From JAYWGN01 sp043778255 (GTDB lineage Bacteria > Bacteroidota > Bacteroidia > Chitinophagales > Chitinophagaceae), in NCBI GenBank assembly GCA_043778255.1, contig JAYWGN010000054.1, positions 62,001 to 126,000 of the forward strand: a stretch of DNA of 64,000 bases, in the 5' to 3' direction. Shown in pieces: positions 16,514 through 24,102 of this stretch (position 1 is its first letter; every line of letters starts with the position of its first letter). Position numbers and translations under genes: made by a program. Below the pieces are notes generated by a model. That model worked only from the letters and a program-made list of their open reading frames with translations, did not search any database and had not been told where the DNA came from.

Positions 16514-17255
16514 AGAACAATTATTAGGTTCACAAACTGCAAAAAATGGATTTATTAATGAAGATGATATTGTTAATAAATTTAATGATTGGGAAAATGA
16601 TGACGATGCAAAAAAATGGCTGTCAATCATGCAATACAAATTAAAAGATATTGAATTTGTAAGAGCAATTAAATTGAGTGGTTTTAAAACTGATATTCAA
16701 GCACAAGTTACAATTAAGTTAAAAAATGCAATAGATCTTCAAAATATACAAGTAAAATTAGTTAGTAATTTAAAAGGGTTTAATCAAATTGATAAGAGAT
16801 GGGTAGCTAAGTACATTGATATGTGGAATATTCCAAAAAAAATTGTTTCCATTTTAAAAAGATATACGGGAGAAATTTTACCTACTATTTTGAATCCCAA
16901 AGACAAACGAAGAATGTTTGCATACGAGTTTGACAAAAAGGAACAATCTTTAATTTTGAAATGGTTAAATGAGAACAAAGCTCTAATTGTAGCAGACATA
17001 TTAAAAGGCAGGGGACAATTTGCAGCAGAATGGACTCTTGTTGCACAAAAACTAAACACTAACTCAAGATGGGTACTTAAGCCAATGAATTTTTGTATGA
17101 ATTATTTTGGAAATGGTAATATAGAAATTACTAAAAGAGGTAATTTTAAAATTGGTAGAATAACGATGCAACGTAAAGGTGGCGACGGAGGAAGAAATAC
17201 TGCAAACATGTTACAATTTAAGCTCAACCCTGCCGAATTATTTGACAGCGAATAA
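16506..17255 (+). CDS. Type II restriction endonuclease, R.HinP1I-like, predicted GCGC
   Basis: The 249-residue protein matches R.HinP1I, which cuts G^CGC. Shared blocks include GSxTAKxGFxNExDI near the start, IQVKLVSN, GFNQIDKxW, PKDKRRMF-like, ILKGRGQFAAEW, LVAQKLN, RITMQRKGGDGGR and TANMLQFK. The active-site residues of HinP1I (Asp, then QxK) correspond here to Asp63, Gln82 and Lys84, each shifted by one. It overlaps the methylase by 8 bases, so expression is coupled with the methylase made first. No controller protein gene is present. The pairing of an HhaI-type methylase with a HinP1I-type nuclease is self-consistent for GCGC. Codon use is more AAA/AAT/ATT-rich than in neighbours, which suggests horizontal acquisition. 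Confidence 0.9.
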   Translation: MNKEQLLGSQTAKNGFINEDDIVNKFNDWENDDDAKKWLSIMQYKLKDIEFVRAIKLSGFKTDIQAQVTIKLKNAIDLQNIQVKLVSNLKGFNQIDKRWVAKYIDMWNIPKKIVSILKRYTGEILPTILNPKDKRRMFAYEFDKKEQSLILKWLNENKALIVADILKGRGQFAAEWTLVAQKLNTNSRWVLKPMNFCMNYFGNGNIEITKRGNFKIGRITMQRKGGDGGRNTANMLQFKLNPAELFDSE

Positions 17256-17332
17256 ATAAACTGGAAATAATTATTGGTTATACTTAATAACTAATGTTAT
17301 AATAAGTAAGTGAAACGTAAAAAAATACCTCA

Positions 17333-18112
17333 CTACCCCAACCTAAACTTATCCGCATCACCTAAAAAAGGAAATTTTTTTCTTATAGCTTCTACTTCGC
17401 TTATATGTAGTGTAATGGTGGCTAGTACTTCGTCATCGGCTTTGTGGTACAGCATTTCGCCTAACGGCGATACTACCATACTATTACCACTATGGTACGT
17501 ACCATTACCATCGTACCCTACACGGTTTACAGCCACTACATAGCATTGGTTTTCTATAGCACGGGCTACAAGCAGTGCTTTCCAAGCTGCACTACGTACC
17601 TCTGGCCAATTGGCTACATACAACAATACATGGTACTGCAAAGCAGTAGTAGTTGGTTGCCTTGCCCATACAGGGAAACGTAAATCGTAACAAACCTGGC
17701 AGTTAAATACCAACCCATTAAGTGTAGTAAACAGTTGGGTAGTACCTGCTGTGTAATGTTGGTTTTCGTTGCCTAAGCCAAACAAATGTTTCTTATCATA
17801 ATACTGTACTTGGCCACTGGGTGGCATCCAAATAAAACGGTTATAATAATTTTGATTTTCATGTATAATTATACTGCCACATAATACTGCTTTAGTTGCA
17901 ATAGCCATTTGTTGCATCCATTGTATAGTACTACCAGTCATAGTTTCGGCATAAGTGGCTGCCTCCATTGTAAAGCCTGTTGTAAACATTTCGGGTAGTA
18001 CTATTAAGTGTGTTGTTTCTTTTATTTGAGCTATTTTATGGGTAAACATAGCTAGGTTTGCGGCTTTATTTTGCCAATGCAAATTGGCCTGTATAATAGT
18101 AATGTTATGCAA
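17333..18112 (-). CDS. Omega-amidase, YafV/Nit2-type carbon-nitrogen hydrolase
   Basis: This nitrilase-superfamily hydrolase has 259 residues. Omega-amidases hydrolyse alpha-ketoglutaramate or alpha-ketosuccinamate, repairing products of glutamine or methionine-salvage transaminases. The catalytic triad is visible: Glu41 in LPEMFTTGF, Lys107 in YYDKKHLFG and Cys141 in CYDLRFPVW. EMFTTGF, NRFIWM and the CYDLRFP (not CED/CYE) motif are characteristic of the YafV group. It is transcribed towards the GCGC restriction operon, ending 77 bases from it, and diverges from the LTA-synthase-like gene. No partner transaminase is adjacent. The family is secure; the exact substrate is inferred. Confidence 0.87.
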   Translation of the reverse strand: MHNITIIQANLHWQNKAANLAMFTHKIAQIKETTHLIVLPEMFTTGFTMEAATYAETMTGSTIQWMQQMAIATKAVLCGSIIIHENQNYYNRFIWMPPSGQVQYYDKKHLFGLGNENQHYTAGTTQLFTTLNGLVFNCQVCYDLRFPVWARQPTTTALQYHVLLYVANWPEVRSAAWKALLVARAIENQCYVVAVNRVGYDGNGTYHSGNSMVVSPLGEMLYHKADDEVLATITLHISEVEAIRKKFPFLGDADKFRLG

Positions 18113-18148
18113 GGTATTATTGGTTAATGGTGTACTATTTTAAATTTG

Positions 18149-18235
18149 TGATTTCATGCCTTTATAAAAATAACATTTTGCAAATACCTATACATGAAAT
18201 CATTTTTATTTTAGCCCAAAGGGCGAAAAAAATAA
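18149..18235. repeat. Nested inverted repeats in the divergent intergenic region
   Basis: TGATTTCATG (18149-18158) is repeated inverted at 18193-18202. A second hairpin, GCCC-AAA-GGGC flanked by T- and A-runs, follows at about 18208-18235. They lie between the omega-amidase and LTA-synthase-like starts; a regulatory or REP-like role is possible. Confidence 0.6.
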
Positions 18236-18295
18236 TAGCCATATAAATATTTATATAAGCAAAGTAAGGGTTTAACTTTAATTTTACAATATAAT

Positions 18296-20227
18296 ATGAA
18301 ACTTAAACGAACCTACGCCAAACTATTACATAGCCGCTATGGCAGTGCCTTACTGTTGCTTAGTATATTTATAGTATTTAGTACTATTACAAGGTTGGTG
18401 CTAACCTGCATATCGCTACCAAGGGTGGAGTATAATGTAATTAATATTGTAGCCGCATTTGGTATTGGTTTATTTTACGATGTGGTGGCGGGTCTGTTTT
18501 TTGTTGCCTTATTAATGCTGTATTTGTGGCTTTGCCCACACAAATTATTTATACAAAAATGGCATAAATATGTACTGTATGTATACTGTATTGTAAGCAT
18601 GGTTATACTAGTATTTAATAGTAGTGGCGAGGTAATTTTTTGGCAGGAGTATGGCAACCGATACGACTTTATAGCGGTGGATTACTTAATATATACTTAC
18701 GAAGTTATCAATAACATAATAGAGTCGTACCCAGTGTATTGGATACTTGCAGGGGTATTTGTAGTGGCGAGTGGGTTGTTTTATTTTGTAAAAAAATACC
18801 TCTACTTACCTACTAAAGATACAAGGTTTGTAAAGCGAAGTGTAGTGTTTATCGTATATGCAGCTTTATGCTTTACCAATTATAAATTGCTTACCAATAG
18901 CTTTCGGTTTTTTAGCAACAATGCCTACAGCAATGAGTTAGCGGCCAATGGTTTGTACGAATTTGGTACTGCTTACTTTGCCAATAGTATTGATTATGCT
19001 AAAAAATATGTAACTATAAATGATACTACGGCATTTAATTTATTGAAAAATAACCTATTTACTAAGGAAGCTACTTATACTACCAACCAGCTATATAACC
19101 TTAGTAGAGTTATAAAAGCTGATACGGCCACCAAGCCTTATAATGTAGTGCTTATAAGTGTGGAAAGCCTCAGTGCTAGCTTTATGCAATACTTTGGTAG
19201 CAATAAAAATATGACACCATTTATGGATTCGCTTATACCGAATAGTATGTTTTGTAGTAACTTATATGCAACCGGAACCCGTACGGTGAGGGGCTTAGAG
19301 GCCCTATCGTTAGCTATACCACCTACACCTGGGCAAAGCATTGTGCGGCGACCAAATAATGAAAATATGTTTACCATCGGTAATTTGCTTAGTTCCAAAG
19401 GCTATGATTGTAGGTATATATATGGGGGCAATTCTTTTTTTGATAATATGGGTCCTTACTTTAGCAGCAACGGTTATAAGGTGGTGGACAGTAGAGATTT
19501 TACGGCAGCCGAAACCACATTTACTACAGCATGGGGTGCATGTGACGAAGATATATTTAACAAAGCCATAAAGGAATGTGATGCAAGTTATAGCAACCAA
19601 AAATTATTTTACAACCATGTAATGACGGTGAGCAACCATAGGCCATTTACATTTCCCAAAGGGAAAATAACTAGCTACAACCCCGATAACCACACAAGAG
19701 AAGGTGCAGTAGCCTATACCGATTGGGCCATTGGCAACTTTATACACCAAGCACAAAGTAAGCCTTGGTTTGTCAACACTATATTTGTAATAGTAGCCGA
19801 CCACTGTGCTAGTGCAGCGGGCAAAGTAGCCTTACCTGTAACGGGCTACCATATACCTGCACTTATATATGCACCCAACCTTGTACCGCCAAGTATAATG
19901 AATAGGCTTATGAGCCAAATAGATATAATACCTACACTACTAGGTATTATGAATATAAACTACACTAGTAAATTTATGGGGTACAATATGCTGCAACTGG
20001 AGCCTGGCCGTGAAAGAGCCTTTATAAGCACTTATACCAAAATGGGTTATATAAAACACGATACATTGGTAATACTAGAACCTAAAAAAACGGCCGAAAC
20101 CTACAAGCCCAACTTTACTACAGGTACTGCCACACTATTGCAGCCCGATAGTGGCTTGATAAAAGAAGCCATAAGTTGGTACCAAATGGCCAATTATTTT
20201 TATAAAAAAAAGCTGTACGGTAAGTAA
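18296..20227 (+). CDS. LTA synthase family membrane phosphotransferase (sulfatase fold)
   Basis: The 643-residue inner-membrane protein has about five N-terminal transmembrane segments (roughly residues 18-200) and a periplasmic alkaline-phosphatase/sulfatase-type domain. NVVLISVESL begins the metal-binding core, TGTRTVRGLEAL carries the probable threonine nucleophile (around residue 330), IYGGNSFFDNM and NHVMTVSNHRPFTFP follow, and VIVADHCAS supplies the C-terminal metal ligands. In Gram-negatives this family modifies membrane-derived glycans or lipids with phosphoglycerol or phosphoethanolamine; the substrate here is unknown, since lipoteichoic acid is not expected. It is a single transcription unit, preceded by hairpins and followed by a direct-repeat-flanked element. 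Confidence 0.88.
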   Translation: MKLKRTYAKLLHSRYGSALLLLSIFIVFSTITRLVLTCISLPRVEYNVINIVAAFGIGLFYDVVAGLFFVALLMLYLWLCPHKLFIQKWHKYVLYVYCIVSMVILVFNSSGEVIFWQEYGNRYDFIAVDYLIYTYEVINNIIESYPVYWILAGVFVVASGLFYFVKKYLYLPTKDTRFVKRSVVFIVYAALCFTNYKLLTNSFRFFSNNAYSNELAANGLYEFGTAYFANSIDYAKKYVTINDTTAFNLLKNNLFTKEATYTTNQLYNLSRVIKADTATKPYNVVLISVESLSASFMQYFGSNKNMTPFMDSLIPNSMFCSNLYATGTRTVRGLEALSLAIPPTPGQSIVRRPNNENMFTIGNLLSSKGYDCRYIYGGNSFFDNMGPYFSSNGYKVVDSRDFTAAETTFTTAWGACDEDIFNKAIKECDASYSNQKLFYNHVMTVSNHRPFTFPKGKITSYNPDNHTREGAVAYTDWAIGNFIHQAQSKPWFVNTIFVIVADHCASAAGKVALPVTGYHIPALIYAPNLVPPSIMNRLMSQIDIIPTLLGIMNINYTSKFMGYNMLQLEPGRERAFISTYTKMGYIKHDTLVILEPKKTAETYKPNFTTGTATLLQPDSGLIKEAISWYQMANYFYKKKLYGK

Positions 20228-20250
20228 TTTTTTTAGTAAAATATTTGAAC

Positions 20251-20400
20251 TAACAACCATTAGTTTTGTTAAAATGGAGAGAGAAATATTAAAATTAGTG
20301 CCTTTAAATGCCGATATAACAAAATAAAAGTACAATAAGCTGAAAGCGAAATTGGACTTTAATATTTTGTATATACAGCATAACAACCATTAGTTTTGTT
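20251..20400. repeat. Dispersed repeat element (copy A) flanked by 20-bp direct repeats
   Basis: Identical 20-bp direct repeats starting TAACAACCAT and ending TAGTTTTGTT occupy 20251-20270 and 20381-20400. Between them, AAATATTAAA (20284-20293) and TTTAATATTT (20358-20367) form terminal inverted repeats. The interior shares AAATGCCGA, AGTACAATAAG and AATTGGACT with a second copy near 23.1 kb. This gap holds no gene. Confidence 0.75.
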
Positions 20401-20423
20401 TAATTTTACATAAATACTGTATT

Positions 20424-21380
20424 ATGCAAGTACACAATTTGGAACAAATATTTGAAGATAAAATAACTAAGGAAATAAAAATAGAGCCAAAAGATTGGAT
20501 GCCCGATGCTTACCGCAAAACCAACATAAGGCAAATAAGCCAACATGCCCATAGCGAAATAGTAGGTATGCTACCCGAAGGCAATTGGATAAGCCGAGCA
20601 CCTAGCCTTAAACGTAAAGCTATACTTATAGCCAAAGTACAGGACGAAGCAGGGCATGGCCTATACCTATACAGCGCCGCCGAAACACTAGGCATAAGTA
20701 GAGACCAAATGATAGCCGACCTTAATAGTGGCAAGGCCAAATACTCTAGTATATTTAACTACCCTACACTTACTTGGGCCGATATGGGCGCCGTAGGTTG
20801 GCTGGTAGATGGAGCTGCTATACTTAACCAAGTAATGCTGTGCCGTACTAGCTATGGCCCGTATGCAAGGGCAATGGTACGTATATGTAAGGAGGAGAGT
20901 TTTCACCAACGCCAAGGGTTTGAAACCCTACTAGTACTAAGCCGTGGTAGTGCCGAGCAAAAAGCAATGTGCCAAGATGCCATAAACCGTTGGTGGTGGC
21001 CTAGCCTAATGATGTTTGGGCCCAAGGATAGTGAGAGTACCAATAGCGACCAAAGTATGCATTGGAAACTGAAACGTAAAACTAACGACGAACTACGACA
21101 ACAGTTTATAGATATGGCAGCCGAGCAAGTAAAAGTATTGGGTATGACCCTGCCCGATGCTGACCTCAAGTGGAACGAAACCCGCAAACATTATGATAGT
21201 GGTGCTATAAACTGGGACGAATTTTGGGCGGTGGTAAAAGGCAACGGCCCTTGCAACCAACAACGACTAACAGCACGTAACAAAGCCCACAACGAAGGTG
21301 CTTGGGTACGTGAAGCTGCAAAAGCTTATGCAGCCAAGCAAGCCGCTAAAAGAAATTTGGAAGTGAGTAAGGTGGCGTAG
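20424..21380 (+). CDS. paaA: 1,2-phenylacetyl-CoA epoxidase, subunit PaaA
   Basis: PaaA is the diiron catalytic subunit of the phenylacetyl-CoA monooxygenase, which epoxidises the aromatic ring in the phenylacetate degradation pathway. The 318-residue protein shows the typical helices and ligands: HAHSEIVGMLPEGNWI, then QDEAGHGLYLY with the Glu-x2-His pair, and the second pair in CKEESFHQRQGFE. RWWWPSLMMFGP and DLKWNETRKHYD are also hallmarks. Length is normal. Unusually, paaB, paaC, paaD and paaE do not follow: the next gene encodes an unrelated polytopic protein on the same strand. Either the rest of the complex is elsewhere, or this subunit serves another role. Confidence 0.93.
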   Translation: MQVHNLEQIFEDKITKEIKIEPKDWMPDAYRKTNIRQISQHAHSEIVGMLPEGNWISRAPSLKRKAILIAKVQDEAGHGLYLYSAAETLGISRDQMIADLNSGKAKYSSIFNYPTLTWADMGAVGWLVDGAAILNQVMLCRTSYGPYARAMVRICKEESFHQRQGFETLLVLSRGSAEQKAMCQDAINRWWWPSLMMFGPKDSESTNSDQSMHWKLKRKTNDELRQQFIDMAAEQVKVLGMTLPDADLKWNETRKHYDSGAINWDEFWAVVKGNGPCNQQRLTARNKAHNEGAWVREAAKAYAAKQAAKRNLEVSKVA

Positions 21381-21428
21381 GGTAATTCTTGTTGTAAGTT
21401 TCCTAATTTCATAACTCAAAGCAATAGT

Positions 21429-22481
21429 TTGGCTTCAAATAAAAAGAAGGGTAGTAGAAATAAAAAGTTAGCTAGGTATAACTTAATCCCATTAATTAGT
21501 GTTATAGGCGTTGCTGCTCTTGTATTTACAGTATATATAGCATACAGAACTTCAATAAGCGAAAAAAAATTATTCTCCGTTAGTTTACTAGCAATGTTTG
21601 CGGGTTTACTATTAGAAAGTTTTAGGGTTTCAAACAAATGGAAGAATGTTATCTACATTTTTATAGGAAGTTATGGTTTAAGTATGCTTAATTTCCTCCC
21701 AGGCAAAAGAGAACACAATTACAGTTTTGAAAATCATATTGAAAGTTGGCCTTACACATTTTTTTTTATTTTTGCAATTGCATTTACCTTTTCTAATAAG
21801 GGTAAAGTAACAGCTAAATTAACCGAGGGTATTATACTTTTGCAATCAATTTCACTAATTTATTGGGCAATTGATTATGGTTTTACTAACTACCATAATT
21901 GGTTAGCAATATTGGTTTTTATTATTACTTTAGCATTTACAGCATTTACAATACTCAATGCCATAACTACATTGCAACTCACTAATACTACAAGACTAAT
22001 TTTAAGTATTTGGAGTACTACAATAATGGTTGCTTTTGCATTAGACAATATAATTAGAGTATTCAATAATCAAAATATTGAAACTACTGAATATTTAAGT
22101 GGTGGGCTTTACATTGGTATACAATACTTTTTTTTAGGTGTTTCCACAATTTATATTTTACAAAACTTAATATTATTAGTACAATTTTTGCCAAGTAGTA
22201 ATGGAAATTATTTACTAGACCTTAAAGAAAATAAAACAAGTCATATTAACCGATTTTCGGAGCACCAAGTTTCTATTAAGAAATCATGTATATGGATATT
22301 GTTTGCCACAATTAGCTATACAATAAATTACTCTTATCAAATATTACCAAGGCACACTATGATATGGTTAGTATTTTTAACTTTTCCAATACTATTATAT
22401 TTGATGCCTAATAGCAAAATGCCAAAAACTCCACCAAGAATTGGCGGTGTTTTTAAACGTAACTTAAAAAAATACACATAA
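21429..22481 (+). CDS. Polytopic membrane protein of unknown function
   Basis: The 350-residue protein starts at a TTG (21429) with a basic N-terminus rich in Lys/Arg. It then has about nine hydrophobic segments, for example around LIPLISVIGVAALVFTVYIA, LLAMFAGLLLES, FFFIFAIAFTF, WLAILVFIITLAFTAF and IQYFFLGVSTIYIL. The tail is short, basic and cytoplasmic. I see no catalytic or transport motif and do not recognise a family. It begins 48 bases after paaA but codon use (ATT, TTT, AAT-rich) differs from the paaA gene, hinting at a different history. The C-terminal PPRIGGVFKRN stretch is at a short inverted repeat (CCACCAAGAATTGGCGG). Confidence 0.7.
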   Translation: MASNKKKGSRNKKLARYNLIPLISVIGVAALVFTVYIAYRTSISEKKLFSVSLLAMFAGLLLESFRVSNKWKNVIYIFIGSYGLSMLNFLPGKREHNYSFENHIESWPYTFFFIFAIAFTFSNKGKVTAKLTEGIILLQSISLIYWAIDYGFTNYHNWLAILVFIITLAFTAFTILNAITTLQLTNTTRLILSIWSTTIMVAFALDNIIRVFNNQNIETTEYLSGGLYIGIQYFFLGVSTIYILQNLILLVQFLPSSNGNYLLDLKENKTSHINRFSEHQVSIKKSCIWILFATISYTINYSYQILPRHTMIWLVFLTFPILLYLMPNSKMPKTPPRIGGVFKRNLKKYT

Positions 22482-22619
22482 CTATAACTAGTATTTAAAT
22501 AACTAATTTTTGTTTGGTTTTTTTCTATCCGTATATTCTCACTTTTCCATTTTTTTATATTTACAGTATTACTAATCAATTCATAACTGTCGTACATTTA
22601 TACATAATAAAACTACAGC

Positions 22620-23018
22620 ATGTGGACTTGCCCAAAATGTGAAAGAGATTTAAAAAATGCAAACCAGTGGCATAATTGTGTAAAGGTGAGTATTGATAGC
22701 TTATTTGAGGGTAAAGCCACCGAACTACTATTTGTATTTGACAAGCTGCTTTCCGAAATTATTGATTGGCAAAATGTAGCAGTGAGTGCCACCCAAAACT
22801 GTATAGTATTTGTACACAACCAAACCTTCCTAATAATTAAACCTATGAGAAAGGAGCTTGACCTAAAGTTTTATACACCTACACAACAAGAAAACGATTT
22901 GATTAAAAAAAGTATAGCCTACTCAGGCAAATTTGAAAACCATATAAGAGTGGCAACACTTGATGACCTCACCCAAACTGTGTATAGCTATATTAAAAAA
23001 TCGTACCAATTGCTCTAA
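22620..23018 (+). CDS. DUF5655 domain protein with N-terminal zinc-binding motif
   Basis: This is a 132-residue cytoplasmic protein. The N-terminus, MWTCPKC followed by WHNC at residues 17-20, presents Cys4, Cys7, His18 and Cys20 as a probable zinc site. The remainder resembles DUF5655, a small alpha/beta domain: FEGK at residues 31-34, an aromatic/hydrophobic strand run, FLIIKPMRKELDLKFY, then a long C-terminal helix ending in a YIKKSYQLL-type segment. Function is unknown; similar proteins are often found in transferred or stress-linked contexts. It is a single gene followed by nearly 480 bases of repeat-rich DNA. Confidence 0.75.
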   Translation: MWTCPKCERDLKNANQWHNCVKVSIDSLFEGKATELLFVFDKLLSEIIDWQNVAVSATQNCIVFVHNQTFLIIKPMRKELDLKFYTPTQQENDLIKKSIAYSGKFENHIRVATLDDLTQTVYSYIKKSYQLL

Positions 23019-23042
23019 ATGCTTATGAAGTAATAAGATTGT

Positions 23043-23174
23043 GAAATGGTATTTAGTCCAAAAGTATTTTAGTTAATTAACATCAAATGCCGACCTGCCT
23101 GCCGGCAGGCAGGTTGAATAAACAAATAGTACAATAAGGCGAAGCCGTAATTGGACTATATTGTTTATCATTTC
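23043..23174. repeat. Dispersed repeat element (copy B) with nested 22-bp perfect palindrome
   Basis: The outer arms GAAATG/CATTTC and TAGTCCAA (23054-23061) / TTGGACTA (23151-23158) are inverted. The interior shares AAATGCCGA, AGTACAATAAG and AATTGGACT with copy A, but 20 extra bases are present because the palindrome at 23093-23114 (centre TGCCGGCA) has been inserted. Confidence 0.75.
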
Positions 23175-23187
23175 GGTATTACTCCTC

Positions 23188-23277
23188 TCCCGTTAGCTAA
23201 CTAGTGCTAAGTATTGTCTCAGTATATAACAATATCTTTATACTCCTAACGGGATTGCGGGGTAACCGCTGCAATCC
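23188..23277. repeat. Two mutually exclusive inverted repeats
   Basis: TCCCGTTAG (23188-23196) pairs with CTAACGGGA (23246-23254), enclosing a smaller AGTATA/TATACT helix (23221-23226 with 23239-23244). The 3' arm overlaps the left arm of a second hairpin, GGATTGC (23252-23258) with GCAATCC (23271-23277). The rest of 23278-23494 holds only a G-rich stretch near 23421-23440 resembling another dispersed repeat. Confidence 0.6.
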
Positions 23278-23494
23278 GTCAGCCAGTCAGCAGTATAACA
23301 TTATTAAGCTATTTAGCTTCGCATAGTAATAACCTAATAATATATACAATCAAATTTATTCCTTACTTTCCAGTGTGTACCATTACAAATTATTGAAGCC
23401 AGTCCCGTTCTCAAAATCGGAGGGGTTGGGGGTGAGGTTTTAGCATATTTCTCAATATCAACTTATTGCCATAACTTCAAAAAAATTTCTTTAT

Positions 23495-23953
23495 ATGAAA
23501 AAACTCCTTTGTATAATCTCTTTATTTGCAGCCATGCAAGTAACAGCCCAAGTAAAAATGCCAACTATTGGCGAAGGTACCATGGCACCAGCATTTCCTG
23601 TTGCAAACAGTATATTAGTGGTTATTCAAAATTCGAGCAAAAGTGTAAATAAGGCACTTCAAAAAAACCTAGAAACCTATTACAAAGGTGAGTATAGGTT
23701 ATTAGCAAACGGCGAAGCCCTTAACCCCAAGGATACTGCAAATGCAAGATTTTTTATAGTACCCATGGACCGAACTACCACAACAGCCCGTAACACTTTT
23801 GGAGACCGATTTACCGATACTGGCTACAAGTTAATAATAACTGATAAGGTAACACTTACCTATTACGAATCTGATGTGTCGAGTAATTACGACCGCTTAT
23901 TTAAAGAGTATTTTACAAAACTTGAAAAATTGCGAGTAGAGCCAAATAATTAA
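23495..23953 (+). CDS. Small secreted protein of unknown function
   Basis: The 152-residue product has a clear signal peptide (MKKLLCIISLFAAMQVTAQ) and a mature part of about 133 residues with mixed alpha/beta character. Visible patterns are SKSVNKALQKNLETYYKGEY, an amphipathic helix split here by charged residues, then ARFFIVPMD and a C-terminal helix RLFKEYFTKLEKL. No cysteine in the mature part, no lipobox and no catalytic motif. I do not recognise a family. A strong hairpin 24 bases downstream closes the unit. Confidence 0.75.
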   Translation: MKKLLCIISLFAAMQVTAQVKMPTIGEGTMAPAFPVANSILVVIQNSSKSVNKALQKNLETYYKGEYRLLANGEALNPKDTANARFFIVPMDRTTTTARNTFGDRFTDTGYKLIITDKVTLTYYESDVSSNYDRLFKEYFTKLEKLRVEPNN

Positions 23954-23976
23954 TATAAAAAATATGGTTATTGGTA

Positions 23977-24013
23977 TTAAACCTATAAGGTTTTTAAAAC
24001 CTTATAGGTTTAA
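23977..24013 (+). terminator. Hairpin terminator after the secreted-protein gene
   Basis: A 17-bp near-perfect stem, TTAAACCTATAAGGTTT (23977-23993) with its complement at 23997-24013, and a 3-base loop. The T-rich tail is weak, so it may also act as an mRNA stabiliser. Confidence 0.7.
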
Positions 24014-24102
24014 GGAGATTAATTACGGAAAATACTGTAATATGTTAAAAAATAGTTAACTTTAACCCTCACAATATTACACAACTCAACTTACTTTAAC
24101 CG

